Shown: positions 44,766 to 54,199 of the stretch, piece after piece | How the letters are laid out: each line of letters opens with the position of its first letter | How positions within the stretch are numbered: the first letter of the stretch is position 1 | Source of the DNA: Cryobacterium cryoconiti | GTDB taxonomy: Bacteria > Actinomycetota > Actinomycetes > Actinomycetales > Microbacteriaceae | Direction: 5' to 3' | Assembly: GCF_004403065.1 (NCBI RefSeq) | Contig: NZ_SOHA01000021.1 | Span: 1-54,199 of the forward strand | Length of the DNA stretch: 54,199 bases | The notes under the pieces: model-generated | What the model was told of the DNA's origin: nothing | Seen by the model: only the letters and a program-made list of their open reading frames with translations | Databases searched by the model: none | Program-made: the position numbers and the translations under genes

Positions 44766-46127
44766 ATGCCTCGACTATTTGGCACGGACGGCGTCCGGGG
44801 TCTGGCCAACCGTGACCTTACGGCTGGACTGGCCCTGGGCCTCGCCCAGGCCAGTGCGGCGGTCCTGACTCAGGGCCGCCGCGCGGAGTTGCGTCGCGCA
44901 GAGGGCCGTCGGCCCGTTGCGGTGCTCGCCCGGGATCCTCGGATCTCCGGTGAATTCATTTCGGCCGCGGTTGCGGCCGGATTGGCGAGCTCCGGCGTGG
45001 ACGTGCTCGACGCAGGCGTCATCCCGACCCCTGCGGCCGCATTCCTGATCGCCGATATCGGCGCTGACTTCGGCGTGATGATTTCAGCCTCGCACAACCC
45101 TGCTCCCGACAACGGCATCAAGTTCTTCGCCTTCGGGGGCACCAAACTTCCCGACGACGTCGAAGACCGCATCGAAGAGCACCTCGAGCTCGACATGCTC
45201 ACGCCTGTCGGCGGCAACGTCGGCCGGATCAGCCGCTTTGCCGATGCCGAGGACCGCTACGTCGTGCACCTCCTCGGCACCCTGCCGAACCGCCTGGACG
45301 GCATCCATGTCGTACTCGACTGCGCGCACGGCGCCGCCGCCGGCGTGTCCCCGCAGGTCTTCACGGATGCCGGAGCCACGCTCACGGTCATCGGCGCCGA
45401 CCCCGACGGCAACAACATCAACGACGGCGTGGGTTCGACCCACCTCGACAACCTCGCCCGCGCCGTGATCGAAGCCGGCGCCGACGTCGGAATCGCCCAC
45501 GACGGCGACGCGGACCGCTGCCTGGCCGTCGACCGCGACGGCAACATCGTCGACGGCGACCAGATCATGGCGATCCTCGCGGTGTCGATGGCCGAACGCG
45601 GCGTGCTGAAAGACCGCACCCTCGTGGCCACCGTGATGAGCAACCTCGGTCTGCGCAAGGCCATGGCCGCCAACGACATCCGCATGATCGAGACCAAGGT
45701 CGGCGACCGCTACGTTCTCGAAGAACTCAACATCGACGGGCTCTCGCTCGGCGGCGAACAGTCCGGCCATGTCATCATGACCAAATTCGCCACGACCGGT
45801 GACGGCATCCTGACCGGGTTGCACCTGGTCGCCGAAATGGCCCGCACCGGCAAGACCCTGGCCGAGCTGGCCTCGGTGATGACGGTCTTCCCGCAGATCC
45901 TGGTTAACGTTCGCGGTGTCAATCACCACGGGCTGAACGCCGACGAGGTCATCGCGGGGGCCGTGCGCGCCGCCGAAGCCGAACTGGGCGACACCGGGCG
46001 GGTACTCCTGCGCCCGTCGGGCACCGAGCCCATGGTTCGGGTCATGGTCGAAGCGGCCGATCAGGGCACAGCAGACCGGCTCGCCAACGAGCTGGCCGAC
46101 ATCGTGCGGCGGCAGCTCGCCCTCTAG
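44766..46127 (+). CDS. glmM: Phosphoglucosamine mutase
   Basis: 453 aa; converts glucosamine-6-P to glucosamine-1-P for UDP-GlcNAc and peptidoglycan. [19 protein letters not shown] start, phosphoserine loop [16 protein letters not shown] (Ser109), metal loop [11 protein letters not shown], sugar loop GGEQSGHV and phosphate loop [11 protein letters not shown]. Same substrate line as GlmS at 47195-49045. Ends facing coaA across palindrome C. Confidence 0.98.
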   Translation: MPRLFGTDGVRGLANRDLTAGLALGLAQASAAVLTQGRRAELRRAEGRRPVAVLARDPRISGEFISAAVAAGLASSGVDVLDAGVIPTPAAAFLIADIGADFGVMISASHNPAPDNGIKFFAFGGTKLPDDVEDRIEEHLELDMLTPVGGNVGRISRFADAEDRYVVHLLGTLPNRLDGIHVVLDCAHGAAAGVSPQVFTDAGATLTVIGADPDGNNINDGVGSTHLDNLARAVIEAGADVGIAHDGDADRCLAVDRDGNIVDGDQIMAILAVSMAERGVLKDRTLVATVMSNLGLRKAMAANDIRMIETKVGDRYVLEELNIDGLSLGGEQSGHVIMTKFATTGDGILTGLHLVAEMARTGKTLAELASVMTVFPQILVNVRGVNHHGLNADEVIAGAVRAAEAELGDTGRVLLRPSGTEPMVRVMVEAADQGTADRLANELADIVRRQLAL

Positions 46128-46140
46128 CCACCGCGAGCGC

Positions 46141-46194
46141 GCCCGTTCCGGTCGAGAGTGACCGGCGGAGCGGTCACTCTCGACCGGAACGGGC
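46141..46194. repeat. Palindromic repeat copy C between convergent genes
   Basis: A perfect 24-bp stem, 46141-46164 with 46171-46194, contains CCCGTTCCGGTCGAGAGTG and its complement, loop GCGGAG. It fills the gap between the glmM stop (46127) and the coaA stop (46205), so it may work as a bidirectional terminator for both, although no T-run is present. Confidence 0.9.
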
Positions 46195-46204
46195 ACTGCG
46201 CAGG

Positions 46205-47161
46205 TCAGACCTTGCGGAGCAGCACCTTGGACACGGCGTGGTTGGCGTCCTTGCGCAGCACGAGAGTGGCGCGGGAGCGTGTCGGCCGGATATTGCGCAG
46301 CAGGTTGGGTTCGTTGATCTCAGTCCAGATCTCCCGCGCCCGGCTTCGCGCCTCGGGCTCGGTCATACTCGCATACCGGTGGAAGTACGACTTCGGGTTG
46401 CTGAACGCGCCGCGCTGCAGGTTCAGGAAGCGCTCCTCGTACCAGCGCGCGATGTCCTGGGTGCGGGCGTCCACGTAGACGGTGAAGTCGAACAGGTCGC
46501 TGACGGCCAGGCCGTGACCCGGCCCGGGAGGCTGCAGCACATTGAGGCCCTCGACGATCAGGATGTCCGGCTGGCGCACGACGATCTGGGCGTCCGGCAC
46601 GATGTCGTAACTCAGGTGGGAGTAGAACGGCGACCGCACCTCGGCGGCGCCGCTCTTGACCGCGGCCACGAAGCGCAGGAGGGCACGGCGGTCATATGAC
46701 TCGGGGAAGCCCTTGCGTTCCATCAGCCCCCGGCGGTTGAGTTCGGCGTTGGGCAGCAGGAAGCCGTCGGTGGTGACCAGTTCGACCCGTGGAGTGTCTT
46801 CCCAGCGGGCGAGCAGCTCGCGCAGCAGCCGGGCGATGGTGGACTTGCCGACCGCGACCGATCCGGCGACGCCGATGACGAAGGGCGTGCGCTGGGCCCG
46901 CTCGCCGAGGAAATCGCTCGTGGCCCGGTGCAGTTGCCGGGCGCCGGCGGCGTACAGGTTCAGCAGGCGACTGAGCGGCAGGTAGACATCCGTGACCTCA
47001 TTCAGGTCGAGCGGCTCACCCAGCCCCCGCAGTTGCACGATCTCGGTCTCTCGCAGCGGGAGCCGGGTGGTCGGCGCGAGGGCGGCCCAGTCTGCCCGGT
47101 CCAGTTCGACGAAGGGAGTGCTGTGGCCGTTGTTCCAAGGACTCGCAACCGGATCGGACAT
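46205..47161 (-). CDS. coaA: Pantothenate kinase type I
   Basis: 318 aa; first step of CoA synthesis. P-loop [20 protein letters not shown], then [33 protein letters not shown] and [12 protein letters not shown], all CoaA-type. ATG at 47159-47161 on the reverse strand; the open frame continues far upstream through glmS but that part is a shadow. The ribosome site GGTGGA is weak. Divergent from glmS with only 33 bp between starts. Confidence 0.96.
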   Translation of the reverse strand: MSDPVASPWNNGHSTPFVELDRADWAALAPTTRLPLRETEIVQLRGLGEPLDLNEVTDVYLPLSRLLNLYAAGARQLHRATSDFLGERAQRTPFVIGVAGSVAVGKSTIARLLRELLARWEDTPRVELVTTDGFLLPNAELNRRGLMERKGFPESYDRRALLRFVAAVKSGAAEVRSPFYSHLSYDIVPDAQIVVRQPDILIVEGLNVLQPPGPGHGLAVSDLFDFTVYVDARTQDIARWYEERFLNLQRGAFSNPKSYFHRYASMTEPEARSRAREIWTEINEPNLLRNIRPTRSRATLVLRKDANHAVSKVLLRKV

Positions 47162-47165
47162 TCCA

Positions 47166-47187
47166 CCGAGCTTACTCGGACTAAAAT
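47166..47187. promoter_or_regulatory. coaA-glmS divergent control region with possible leaderless glmS promoter
   Basis: TAAAAT at 47182-47187 is a good -10, and seven bases later comes the glmS ATG, with no Shine-Dalgarno, so glmS mRNA would start at or next to its AUG. CCGAG (47166-47170) and CTCGG (47175-47179) form a dyad between the two starts that may bind a regulator. The -35 for glmS is poor. Confidence 0.5.
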
Positions 47188-47194
47188 CGAATCC

Positions 47195-49045
47195 ATGTGT
47201 GGAATCGTGGGATACGTCGGAGACAACAAGAGTGTTCAGGTCTTGATGGGAGGACTTCGTCGGCTGGAATACCGGGGGTACGACTCGGCGGGCATCGCCG
47301 TCATCGACGGCGAGGGTACCCTCAACACCGCCAAGCGTGCCGGCAAGCTGGCCGTTCTGGCCGCAGAACTCGAGGCCCACCCGATCAATAACGGGAACAC
47401 CGGCATCGGGCACACCCGGTGGGCGACCCACGGTGCGCCGAACAACCTGAACGCGCACCCGCACCTGGGTGACAACGGAAAGCTCGCGGTCATCCACAAC
47501 GGCATCATCGAGAACTTCTCCACGCTGAAGGACGAACTCCTCGCCGAGGGGTTCAGCTTCGAGAGCGAGACCGACACCGAGGTCGCCGCCATCCTCCTCG
47601 GACGTGAATACCAGCGCACGGGTGACCTGGGCGAAGCGTTCCGCGCGGTCGTCTCCCGCCTCGACGGCGCATTCACCCTGCTGGCCGTACACCAGGACCA
47701 GCCCGGCGTCGTCGTCGGCGCCCGCCGCAATTCCCCGCTCGTGATCGGCCTGGGGGACGGGGAGAACTTCCTCGGCTCCGACGTCGCCGCTTTCGTCGAG
47801 TACACCCGCCGGGCCGTGGCCATCGGCCAGGACCAGATCGTCACAATCACGCCTGACCTCGTCACCGTCACAGATTTCTTCGGCAACCCGGTCGAAACCG
47901 AAGAGTTCGACATCGCCTGGGACGCCTCCGCGTCGGAAAAGGGCGGCTGGTCCAGCTTCATGGCCAAGGAAGTCTCCGAACAGCCGGACGCCGTCGCGAA
48001 CACGCTCCGCGGCCGCATCGCGGGTGCAGCCGTGGTCGTGCCGGAATTGACGGCCTTCGGTGATGACGCGCTGCGGGACATCCGCCGCATCGTCATCGTC
48101 GCGTGCGGCACCGCGTCGTATGCCGGCCAGGTCGGCAAGTATGCCATCGAGAAGTGGACCCGCATCCCGGTCGACGTCGAGCTCAGCCACGAGTTCCGCT
48201 ACCGCGACCCGGTGCTCACCGCAGACACCCTGGTCATCTCGATCAGCCAGTCCGGCGAGACGATGGACACCCTCATGGCCGTGAAGTACGCGCGGGACGC
48301 CGGCGCCAAGGCAATCTCGATCTGCAACACCCAGGGTGCCACCATCCCCCGCGAGTCCGACGCTGTGATCTACACGCACGCCGGACCCGAGGTGGCCGTC
48401 GCCTCGACGAAGGCGTTCGTCGCGCAGATCACGGCGCTCTACCTGTTCGCGCTGCACCTGGCGCGCGTGCGCGGAAGCCTGTCCGAGGCCGAGCAGGCGG
48501 AACAGGTCGTCGAGCTGCAGGGCATCCCGGCGAAGATCGCGACCACCCTGCTTCAGGAATCGACCGTTCACGAACTCGCCAACTGGATGAGCGACACCCG
48601 CGCCGTCCTCTTCCTCGGCCGCCACGTCGGCTTCCCGATCGCCCTGGAGGGTGCGCTCAAGCTCAAGGAGCTGGCCTACATCCACGCCGAGGGTTTCGCC
48701 GCCGGCGAGCTCAAGCACGGCCCGATCGCGCTGATCGAGCCCGGCCAGCCGGTCTTCGTCGTCGTGCCGAGCCCGCGCGGCTCCGCTCACCTGCACCCCA
48801 AGGTGGTCTCCAACATCCAGGAGATCCGCGCCCGCGGCGCGCGCATCATCGCGATCGCCGAAGAGGGGGATGTCGCGGTGCTGCCGTTCGCCGATACCGT
48901 CATCCGCATCCCGCTGGCATCGCCGCTGTTCGAGCCGCTGCTGGCCGTCGTGCCGCTGCAGATCTTCGCCATGGAACTCGCCACGGCGAAGGGACTCGAC
49001 GTCGACCAGCCGCGCAACCTGGCGAAGTCGGTCACGGTCGAGTAG
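47195..49045 (+). CDS. glmS: Glutamine-fructose-6-phosphate aminotransferase
   Basis: 616 aa; makes glucosamine-6-P. Cys2 nucleophile in [11 protein letters not shown], glutaminase blocks [15 protein letters not shown] and GHTRWATHG, then two SIS domains ([46 protein letters not shown]) and the C-terminal AKSVTVE. ATG 47195 must be the start, since Met removal exposes the catalytic Cys. No ribosome site; see the control region. No glmS ribozyme fits in the 33-bp gap. Confidence 0.98.
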   Translation: MCGIVGYVGDNKSVQVLMGGLRRLEYRGYDSAGIAVIDGEGTLNTAKRAGKLAVLAAELEAHPINNGNTGIGHTRWATHGAPNNLNAHPHLGDNGKLAVIHNGIIENFSTLKDELLAEGFSFESETDTEVAAILLGREYQRTGDLGEAFRAVVSRLDGAFTLLAVHQDQPGVVVGARRNSPLVIGLGDGENFLGSDVAAFVEYTRRAVAIGQDQIVTITPDLVTVTDFFGNPVETEEFDIAWDASASEKGGWSSFMAKEVSEQPDAVANTLRGRIAGAAVVVPELTAFGDDALRDIRRIVIVACGTASYAGQVGKYAIEKWTRIPVDVELSHEFRYRDPVLTADTLVISISQSGETMDTLMAVKYARDAGAKAISICNTQGATIPRESDAVIYTHAGPEVAVASTKAFVAQITALYLFALHLARVRGSLSEAEQAEQVVELQGIPAKIATTLLQESTVHELANWMSDTRAVLFLGRHVGFPIALEGALKLKELAYIHAEGFAAGELKHGPIALIEPGQPVFVVVPSPRGSAHLHPKVVSNIQEIRARGARIIAIAEEGDVAVLPFADTVIRIPLASPLFEPLLAVVPLQIFAMELATAKGLDVDQPRNLAKSVTVE

Positions 49046-49084
49046 CCGAGGCGGAGCGGACGGGGAGCAGCGCAGGGTGAACGG

Positions 49085-49441
49085 ATGATCCGGGGCATCG
49101 GGGTCGACATCGTCGACCTCGCCCGCTTCGAACGGCAGGTCCTGCGCACGCCGGGGCTGATCGCCCGGCTCTTCACGCCAGCCGAGCGCGGCCTGCCGGT
49201 GAACTCCCTGGCCGCGCGTTTCGCGGCCAAGGAGGCTCTGATCAAAGCCCTCGGCGACAGCGCCGGCGTCAGCTGGCAGGAGATGGACGTCGTCACCGAC
49301 ACGCACGGCAATCCCGGTTTCGTGCTGACCGGAGCCGCCGCCGCGGCCCTGGCCGTGCGGGGCATCGACACGGTGCACCTCACCATGACCCACGACGCCG
49401 GGGTGGCCTGCGCGTTCGTGGTCGCGGAAGGACACGCATGA
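49085..49441 (+). CDS. acpS: Holo-[acyl-carrier-protein] synthase
   Basis: 118 aa; transfers 4'-phosphopantetheine from CoA to ACP. Magnesium-binding [12 protein letters not shown] and the signature [17 protein letters not shown]. Uses CoA made from the pathway begun by CoaA. ATG 49085; its stop overlaps the alr ATG by four bases. Confidence 0.96.
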   Translation: MIRGIGVDIVDLARFERQVLRTPGLIARLFTPAERGLPVNSLAARFAAKEALIKALGDSAGVSWQEMDVVTDTHGNPGFVLTGAAAAALAVRGIDTVHLTMTHDAGVACAFVVAEGHA

Positions 49442-50592
49442 CCGGCTATCGCGAGGCCGTCGTCGATCTCGGTGCCGTGTCCGCCAACGTCGCCCACCTG
49501 AAGAGCGTGATCGGCACGCCGCACCTGATGGCCGTCGTCAAGGCGAACGCCTACGGTCACGGGGCCGTGCCGGTCGCCCGCGCCGCGCTCGCCGCCGGCG
49601 CCGACTGGCTCGGCGTGGCCGACATCGACGAGGCGCTCCAGCTGCGGAGCGCCGGCATCGACGCGCCCCTGCTGGCGTGGCTGCACGATCCGGATGCCGA
49701 TTTCGCCGCCGCCCTCGCCCGGAACGTGTCCCTCGGGCTGTCGTCCGTGCGGCAGCTGCACCAGGTGGCGGAGGCCGCGGGCACGCTCGGCGTCGTGGCG
49801 GACGTGCACATCAAACTGGAGACCGGGCTCAACCGCAACGGCGTGCACGAACCGGACTGGGCCGAGGCGTTCGCGCTGGCGGCCGAGCTCGAGCAGGCCG
49901 GCCGGCTCATCGTGACGGGCGTTTTCAGCCACCTCGCGAACGCCTCCCCGGAGGATGACGCCGAGGCGATCGTCCGCTTCGAACGCGGGCTCGCCGTCGC
50001 CCGCGCCGCGGGCCTGACCCCGTCGCTGATCCATCTTGCCTCCACTGCCGCGGCCCTGCGGGTCCCGGCGGCGCGGTACACCATGGTGCGCGTCGGCATC
50101 GGCATCTACGGGTTGTCGCCATTCACGGACCAGAGCTCTCATGACCTGGGCCTCCGACCGGCCATGACTTTTCGGGGGCGGATTGCCGCGGTCCGTCTGG
50201 TGGCTGCCGGCGCCGGGGTCTCCTACGACTACCTGTGGCGGGCTCCCACTGACGGCTACCTCGCCCTGGTGCCCCTCGGCTACGCGGACGGGGTACCGCG
50301 TCAGGCATCCGGCACCGCGCTGGTCAGCCTGGCGGGGCGGCTCCATCCCCTCGTCGGGCGCATCGCGATGGACCAGTTCGTCGTCAGCGTCGGCCGGGAG
50401 GATGTCGCGGTCGGTGACGAGGTCGTGCTCTTCGGCGACCCGGCCACCGGCGTTCCGAGCGCCACCGACTGGGCCGACGCCGCCGGCACGATCAACTACG
50501 AGATCGTCACCCGGATCGGGAACCGGGTTCCCCGCAGCTATCGGGACGCCCCCGGTGACGCCGTCGGCACCGCCCGCGGCGGTGAGCGATGA
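49438..50592 (+). CDS. alr: Alanine racemase
   Basis: 384 aa PLP enzyme giving D-alanine for the cell wall. PLP lysine in [19 protein letters not shown]; phosphate region [12 protein letters not shown]; catalytic Tyr in [22 protein letters not shown] and [13 protein letters not shown] complete the set. Overlaps acpS upstream and tsaE downstream (four bases each). Confidence 0.97.
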   Translation: MTGYREAVVDLGAVSANVAHLKSVIGTPHLMAVVKANAYGHGAVPVARAALAAGADWLGVADIDEALQLRSAGIDAPLLAWLHDPDADFAAALARNVSLGLSSVRQLHQVAEAAGTLGVVADVHIKLETGLNRNGVHEPDWAEAFALAAELEQAGRLIVTGVFSHLANASPEDDAEAIVRFERGLAVARAAGLTPSLIHLASTAAALRVPAARYTMVRVGIGIYGLSPFTDQSSHDLGLRPAMTFRGRIAAVRLVAAGAGVSYDYLWRAPTDGYLALVPLGYADGVPRQASGTALVSLAGRLHPLVGRIAMDQFVVSVGREDVAVGDEVVLFGDPATGVPSATDWADAAGTINYEIVTRIGNRVPRSYRDAPGDAVGTARGGER

Positions 50593-51101
50593 TGCGCACC
50601 GTCATCCCCGACGCCGCCGCAATGCACGAGTTCGGCCGTTCGGTGGCGGCACTGCTGCGGGCCGGTGACCTGATCGTGCTGACCGGGCCGCTCGGAGCAG
50701 GGAAGACCACCTTCACCCGCGGACTCGGGGAGGGGCTGCAGGTGCGGGGTGCGGTCACCAGCCCCACGTTCGTGCTCGCCCGCACCCACCCCAGCACGGT
50801 CGGTGGGCCCCCGCTCGTGCACGTCGACGCCTACCGGCTCGGAAGCGCCCTCGAACTGGACGACCTCGACATCGATTTCGCCCGGTCCATCGTCGTCGTC
50901 GAGTGGGGCCGCGGCATGCTGGACGGCCTCGCCGACGCCTGGCTGGACATCGAGATCGAACGGCCGGTCGGGGCCTCGCAGGCCGAGGCATCCGTCGTCA
51001 CGGCCCACCCCGACGAGGTGCTCGACCTGGACGAGCCGCGCACGGTCACGGTGACCCCGCACGGCCCCCGCTGGGCTGACTCCGGCGCATTCAACGAATA
51101 G
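50589..51101 (+). CDS. tsaE: tRNA t6A threonylcarbamoyl transfer ATPase TsaE
   Basis: 170 aa. Walker A GPLGAGKTTFTRGLGEGL, the switch region VTSPTFVLART, HVDAYRLGSALELDDLD and Walker B-like SIVVVEWGRGMLDGL. Needed with TsaB and TsaD for t6A37 of ANN-decoding tRNAs. C-terminal ~35 residues are a variable acidic tail. Nine bases before tsaB. Confidence 0.95.
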   Translation: MMRTVIPDAAAMHEFGRSVAALLRAGDLIVLTGPLGAGKTTFTRGLGEGLQVRGAVTSPTFVLARTHPSTVGGPPLVHVDAYRLGSALELDDLDIDFARSIVVVEWGRGMLDGLADAWLDIEIERPVGASQAEASVVTAHPDEVLDLDEPRTVTVTPHGPRWADSGAFNE

Positions 51102-51110
51102 GCTGGTGAG

Positions 51111-51743
51111 GTGCTTCTCGCCATCGATACTTCCGCCGGGACGAGCGTCGCGGTCGTCGACCTCGCCCGAGGCGTGATCGCCGAACAGTCCACCAGCGAC
51201 ACCATGCGCCACGCCGAGGTGGTCGGCCGCCTGATCGCCGACTGCCTCCGCGACGCGGCCGTGCCGATCAGCGCCCTGTCCGCCGTGGTCGGCGGCATGG
51301 GCCCCGGGCCGTTCACCGGCCTGCGCGTGGGCATCGCCGCCGCGCGGGTCTTCGCCCTCGGCGCCGGTGTGCCGTTCGTACCGGTCGTCAGTCACGATGC
51401 GCTCGCCTTCGGTCACTACCAGGCGGGCCACACCGGCCCACTGGTCGTCGTCACCGACGCCCGGCGGCGCGAGGTGAACTGGTCCGTGTACAGCGGGACG
51501 GATGCCGTGGGCCTCCCGATCCGGGTCGACGGGCCGTGCGTGGCCAAGCCGGCCGTGCTGCTCGAGGCCGCGTGGGTCCACGCCGCAGTGCCCCGCTTCG
51601 ACGCGGTCGGCGTATCGGCCGGGGACCTGGGGCAGGTCGCCGAGTTGATGTGGGCGCACCAGCGCCCGTTCGCCGTCGACGAGGCGCTGTACCTGCGCTC
51701 GCCCGACGTCACCCTGTCCAACGGCCCGAAGCGGGTGAGCTGA
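51111..51743 (+). CDS. tsaB: tRNA t6A complex subunit TsaB
   Basis: 210 aa ASKHA-fold scaffold protein. MLLAIDTSAGTSVAVVDL start, HAEVVGRLIADCL, GGMGPGPFTGLRVGIAAAR. Lacks the metal-binding histidines of TsaD, as is normal. GTG 51111; TAGGCT at 51099-51104 could be a -10 for a leaderless message, but GGTGAG is also present. TGATG overlap with rimI. Confidence 0.95.
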   Translation: MLLAIDTSAGTSVAVVDLARGVIAEQSTSDTMRHAEVVGRLIADCLRDAAVPISALSAVVGGMGPGPFTGLRVGIAAARVFALGAGVPFVPVVSHDALAFGHYQAGHTGPLVVVTDARRREVNWSVYSGTDAVGLPIRVDGPCVAKPAVLLEAAWVHAAVPRFDAVGVSAGDLGQVAELMWAHQRPFAVDEALYLRSPDVTLSNGPKRVS

Positions 51744-52255
51744 TGACCTGGCAGCTGCGCCGTGCGAAAGCCGATGACGTGCAGGCGATCATGACCCTCG
51801 AGACCCGCATCTTCGTCAATGACGCCTGGTCCGCTGACGCGATGGCCCACGACGTGGTCAGCCCCGACTGCTACTACCTGGTGGCCTTCCCGCCGGGCCG
51901 GCCCGACCGGATCGAGGCGTACGCGGGCCTGCTGGCTCCGGCCGGGGCGCACGAAGGTGATATTCAGACCATCGCGGTCAGCGAGCAGGCCCGCGGCCAC
52001 GGCCTCGGCCGAACGCTGATGCTCAGCCTGATCACCGAAGCCCGGAAGAGGGGCGTGCGGGAGGTGTTCCTCGAGGTTCGCGCCGACAATCCGCCGGCCC
52101 AGGAACTCTACCGCCGGCTCGGCTTCGAGGAGCTGGGCATCCGGCGCGGCTACTATCAGCCCGACAACGTCGACGCGATCGTGATGCGCCTGCACGTGCC
52201 TGACCCCGAGATGATGATGACGCCGGCCGAGTCCGCGCCGGAGGCCACCGAATGA
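51743..52255 (+). CDS. rimI: Ribosomal-protein-alanine N-acetyltransferase RimI-like
   Basis: 170 aa GNAT. Acetyl-CoA loop [41 protein letters not shown] (in part [11 protein letters not shown]) and the end motif [12 protein letters not shown]. Probably acetylates the S18 N-terminus, as RimI does, but related enzymes differ in target. Placement between tsaB and tsaD is the standard actinobacterial order. ATG 51743 is in the tsaB stop overlap. Confidence 0.93.
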   Translation: MTWQLRRAKADDVQAIMTLETRIFVNDAWSADAMAHDVVSPDCYYLVAFPPGRPDRIEAYAGLLAPAGAHEGDIQTIAVSEQARGHGLGRTLMLSLITEARKRGVREVFLEVRADNPPAQELYRRLGFEELGIRRGYYQPDNVDAIVMRLHVPDPEMMMTPAESAPEATE

Positions 52256-53346
52256 CCGGCGTGAACGACCCCCTGGCCCTGAACCGCACGAACCCGCTCG
52301 TGCTCGGCATCGAGACCTCGTGTGACGAGACGGGGATCGGCATCGTGCGCGGCACCGTGCTGCTCTCGAACACGATCGCGTCATCGATGGACGAACATGC
52401 CCGCTACGGGGGAGTGGTGCCGGAGGTGGCAGCGCGCGCTCATCTCGAGGAACTGGTGCCGGCGATCCGGGCGGCGACGCTCGAGGCCGGCATCCGCCTG
52501 GATGACATCGACGCGGTGGCCGTGACCTGCGGCCCCGGTCTGGCCGGCGCGCTCATGGTGGGGGTCGGCGCGGCCAAGGCGCTCGCCATCTCCCTCGGCA
52601 AACCGGTCTACGCGGTCAACCACCTCGTCGGCCACGTCGGCGCCGACGTGCTGCGCCTCGGCGCCGACGACACCACCGAGCCGCTCGAATACCCCACCAT
52701 CGCACTGCTCGTCAGCGGCGGGCACACCTCGCTGCTGCTGGTGCGCGACCTGGTCTCCGACGTCGAACTGCTCGGCGAGACCATCGACGACGCGGCGGGC
52801 GAGGCCTTCGACAAGGTGGCCCGTCTGCTCGGCCTGCCGTACCCGGGCGGACCCCAGATCGACAAGGCGGCGCTGGAGGGCAACCCCACCGCCATCCGTT
52901 TCCCCCGCGGGCTCAGCCAGACCAAGGACATGGAGAAGCACCGCTACGACTTCTCCTTCTCCGGGCTGAAAACGTCGGTGGCCCGCTGGGTCGAGCAGAA
53001 ACGCGACGCCGGCGAACCGGTGCCGATCCCCGATGTCGCAGCCAGTTTCCGCGAGTCGGTCGTGGACATCCTGCTGACCAAGGCCGTGGCGGCCTGCGTC
53101 GACCTGGGCGTGCCGCGGTTGCTGCTGGGTGGCGGCGTCATCGCCAACGCCCGGCTGCGCCAGGTGGCCCAGGAACGCACGGATGCCGCCGGCATCGCCC
53201 TGCGCATCCCGCCTCTATCGCTCTGCACCGACAACGGCGCGATGATCGCCGCCCTCGGGGCTCAGCTGATCATGGCCGGGCATGAGCCCTCGTCGCTGGA
53301 ATTCGGCGCGGATTCGACCCTTCCGGTATCCGACATCCAGGTCTGA
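52252..53346 (+). CDS. tsaD: tRNA t6A transferase subunit TsaD
   Basis: 364 aa. [37 protein letters not shown] (in part), metal-binding HLVGH in [29 protein letters not shown] and [11 protein letters not shown]. Transfers threonylcarbamoyl to A37. A ~15-residue N-terminal extension precedes the core. Overlaps rimI by four bases; last gene of the acpS-to-tsaD run. Confidence 0.97.
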   Translation: MTGVNDPLALNRTNPLVLGIETSCDETGIGIVRGTVLLSNTIASSMDEHARYGGVVPEVAARAHLEELVPAIRAATLEAGIRLDDIDAVAVTCGPGLAGALMVGVGAAKALAISLGKPVYAVNHLVGHVGADVLRLGADDTTEPLEYPTIALLVSGGHTSLLLVRDLVSDVELLGETIDDAAGEAFDKVARLLGLPYPGGPQIDKAALEGNPTAIRFPRGLSQTKDMEKHRYDFSFSGLKTSVARWVEQKRDAGEPVPIPDVAASFRESVVDILLTKAVAACVDLGVPRLLLGGGVIANARLRQVAQERTDAAGIALRIPPLSLCTDNGAMIAALGAQLIMAGHEPSSLEFGADSTLPVSDIQV

Positions 53347-53482
53347 AGCCCCGATCACCGGCGCTTCGCCGTCGGGCGGGTATTCTGGGCTTCGGCAGGC
53401 CCCGCTCGCGGCACCTGTCCCGCTGTCCCGCCGGGAGCCACCCCGGCAGCCCAGATGCACCATTCTCAAAGGAGCACGCGAC

Positions 53483-53902
53483 ATGACCGATCCGAATCAG
53501 CCTCCGGTAACCCCGCCCCCGATGTTCCAGCCGCCGGCTGCCCCGGCGCCCGGAGCCGAGACTCCGGCCCCGCAGCAGCAGGGTGCACCCCAGGCTGCCC
53601 CGGCGTACGGGCAGCAGCCCTACCAGCAGCCCTACGCGCAGCAGTCCCCGACCGAGAAATACAACGTGCTGTCCATCGTGTCGCTGGTGACGAGCGTGCT
53701 GGGGATCTCCCTGGCCGGCATCATCTGCGGCCACATCGGCCTGAGCCAGATCGGCCGGACCGGCGAAAAGGGCCGCGGGCTCGCGATCGCCGGCCTCGTC
53801 CTCGGCTATCTCGGGATCGTCGCCGGCATCATCCTGATGGTCGTTCTCATCCCGGTGATGGTCGCGATCCTCAACGACCCGTCCATGGTCGACAGCTTCT
53901 GA
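53483..53902 (+). CDS. Proline/glutamine-rich DUF4190-type membrane protein
   Basis: 139 aa. Residues 1-60 are Pro/Gln/Ala-rich (APGAETPAPQQQGAPQAAPA); then YNVLSIVSLVTSVLGISLAG, the short loop GHIGLSQIGRTGEKGRGLAI and a second helix pair AGLVLGYLGIVAGIIL, the DUF4190 pattern. ATG 53483 follows AAAGGAG. TATTCT at 53381-53386 might be a -10 in the 136-bp gap after tsaD. Function unknown; such proteins are often cell-envelope associated. Confidence 0.88.
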   Translation: MTDPNQPPVTPPPMFQPPAAPAPGAETPAPQQQGAPQAAPAYGQQPYQQPYAQQSPTEKYNVLSIVSLVTSVLGISLAGIICGHIGLSQIGRTGEKGRGLAIAGLVLGYLGIVAGIILMVVLIPVMVAILNDPSMVDSF

Positions 53903-53906
53903 CACA

Positions 53907-53921
53907 GCGGCCGTTGGCCGC
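53907..53921 (+). terminator. Short GC hairpin after the DUF4190 gene
   Basis: GCGGCC (53907-53912) pairs with GGCCGC (53916-53921), loop GTT. No T-run, so weak. Confidence 0.35.
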
Positions 53922-53995
53922 CACCTGGGCCGCTAGCCGGTGACCCCAGACAACCTGCGACGCATACTGCGCCGTTCGGAAAGGAATGAACTCGC

Positions 53996-54199
53996 ATGAG
54001 CGATTCGAATACTCCCAGCAACCCCGAGGTCCCGCAGGTGCCCGACGTCCCGCAGGTGCCCGATGTGCCTCAGGTACCGGACATCCCGCGATCCGACGCA
54101 GGTACGGATGTCCCGACCGCGCCGCCCGCCTATGGCACGCCGGCCGCGCCGCCCGCCTATGGCACGCCGGCCGCGCCGCCCGCCTACGGCGCCCCGGCC
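53996..54199 (+). CDS. Second proline-rich protein, cut by the window edge (DUF4190 paralogue?)
   Basis: 68 codons visible, open at the right edge. MSDSNTPSN start, then the six-residue repeat VPQVPD three times, then nine-residue repeats (APPAYGTPA). The MSDSN start, ribosome site AAAGGA and proline-rich head resemble the gene at 53483, so it is probably a tandem paralogue whose membrane part lies beyond the window. No domain is visible in the part shown. Confidence 0.75.
   Translation, partial: MSDSNTPSNPEVPQVPDVPQVPDVPQVPDIPRSDAGTDVPTAPPAYGTPAAPPAYGTPAAPPAYGAPA
54119..54199 (+). repeat. 27-bp tandem repeat within the last gene
   Basis: Units at 54119-54145 and 54146-54172 are identical; 54173-54199 differs at three bases. 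Each encodes APPAYG(T/A)PA. The array runs off the window, so its copy number is unknown. Confidence 0.85.

Noticed and set aside
47162..47194. glmS ribozyme in front of glmS
   Set aside because: Only 33 bases separate the coaA and glmS starts, too short for the ribozyme, and none of its conserved core is seen.
46205..49435. 1076-codon reverse frame that joins coaA to the antisense of glmS
   Set aside because: Only the last 318 codons match CoaA. The upstream part is the shadow of glmS and acpS, and a proper ATG exists at 47161.

Overview
The window is chromosomal DNA from a high-GC Gram-positive actinobacterium, most likely family Microbacteriaceae. This rests on strong GC codon bias with many GTG starts, the actinobacterial S10-spc-alpha gene order, Ala/Lys-rich tails on several ribosomal proteins, a LID-less adenylate kinase, and dispersed TCGAGC-type repeats in the gaps. 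The genus cannot be settled from the sequence alone. The type IV pilus cluster would fit, for example, a Cryobacterium-like organism (inference).

Layout. 1-279: repeats and no gene. 280-1029: an anchored protein of unknown function. 1246-13593: a complete monoderm type IV pilus cluster in one direction (pilB, pilT, pilC, pilA, three pilin-like proteins, pilD, pilM, pilN, pilO), mostly with overlapping stops and starts. 13712-15983: three hypothetical genes, two of them membrane proteins. 16305-20733: str operon (rpsL, rpsG, fusA, tuf), preceded by a roughly 250-nt structured leader. 20897-22322: a small accessory island between tuf and rpsJ with an MT0933-like small protein and an AbiEi/nuclease-like pseudogene bracketed by near-identical palindromes. 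22787-39442: S10, spc and alpha clusters (rpsJ to rplO, secY, adk, map, infA, rpmJ, rpsM, rpsK, rpoA, rplQ), with an orphan PTS IIB/IIA pair between map and infA and no rpsN between rplE and rpsH. 39573-42563: two accessory genes (tandem-GNAT protein and a reverse-strand OafA-type acyltransferase with SGNH domain) separating rplQ from truA. 42670-46127: truA, rplM, rpsI, glmM. 46205-49045: coaA (reverse) and glmS (forward), divergent. 49085-53346: acpS, alr, and the t6A/N-acetylation group tsaE, tsaB, rimI, tsaD. 53483-end: two tandem proline-rich proteins, the first DUF4190-like and the second cut by the window edge.

How the parts work together. The pilus genes form one machine: PilB extends, PilT retracts, PilC is the platform, PilMNO the inner scaffold, PilD the processing peptidase, PilA the shaft, and the other pilin-like proteins probably prime or cap the fibre. 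The central 25 kb builds the ribosome, its elongation factors, the Sec channel and RNA polymerase alpha. The right end supplies cell-wall precursors (GlmS, GlmM, Alr), CoA and ACP activation (CoaA, AcpS) and tRNA t6A.

The least explained signals are non-coding: a possible pseudoknotted three-way junction just before rpsM; a 12-base motif shared at the same distance after the -10 boxes of infA and rplM; long structured leaders before rpsL and rpsJ; and two palindromic repeat families, one of which forms the hairpin before secY. All RNA folds were paired by eye and have not been computed.
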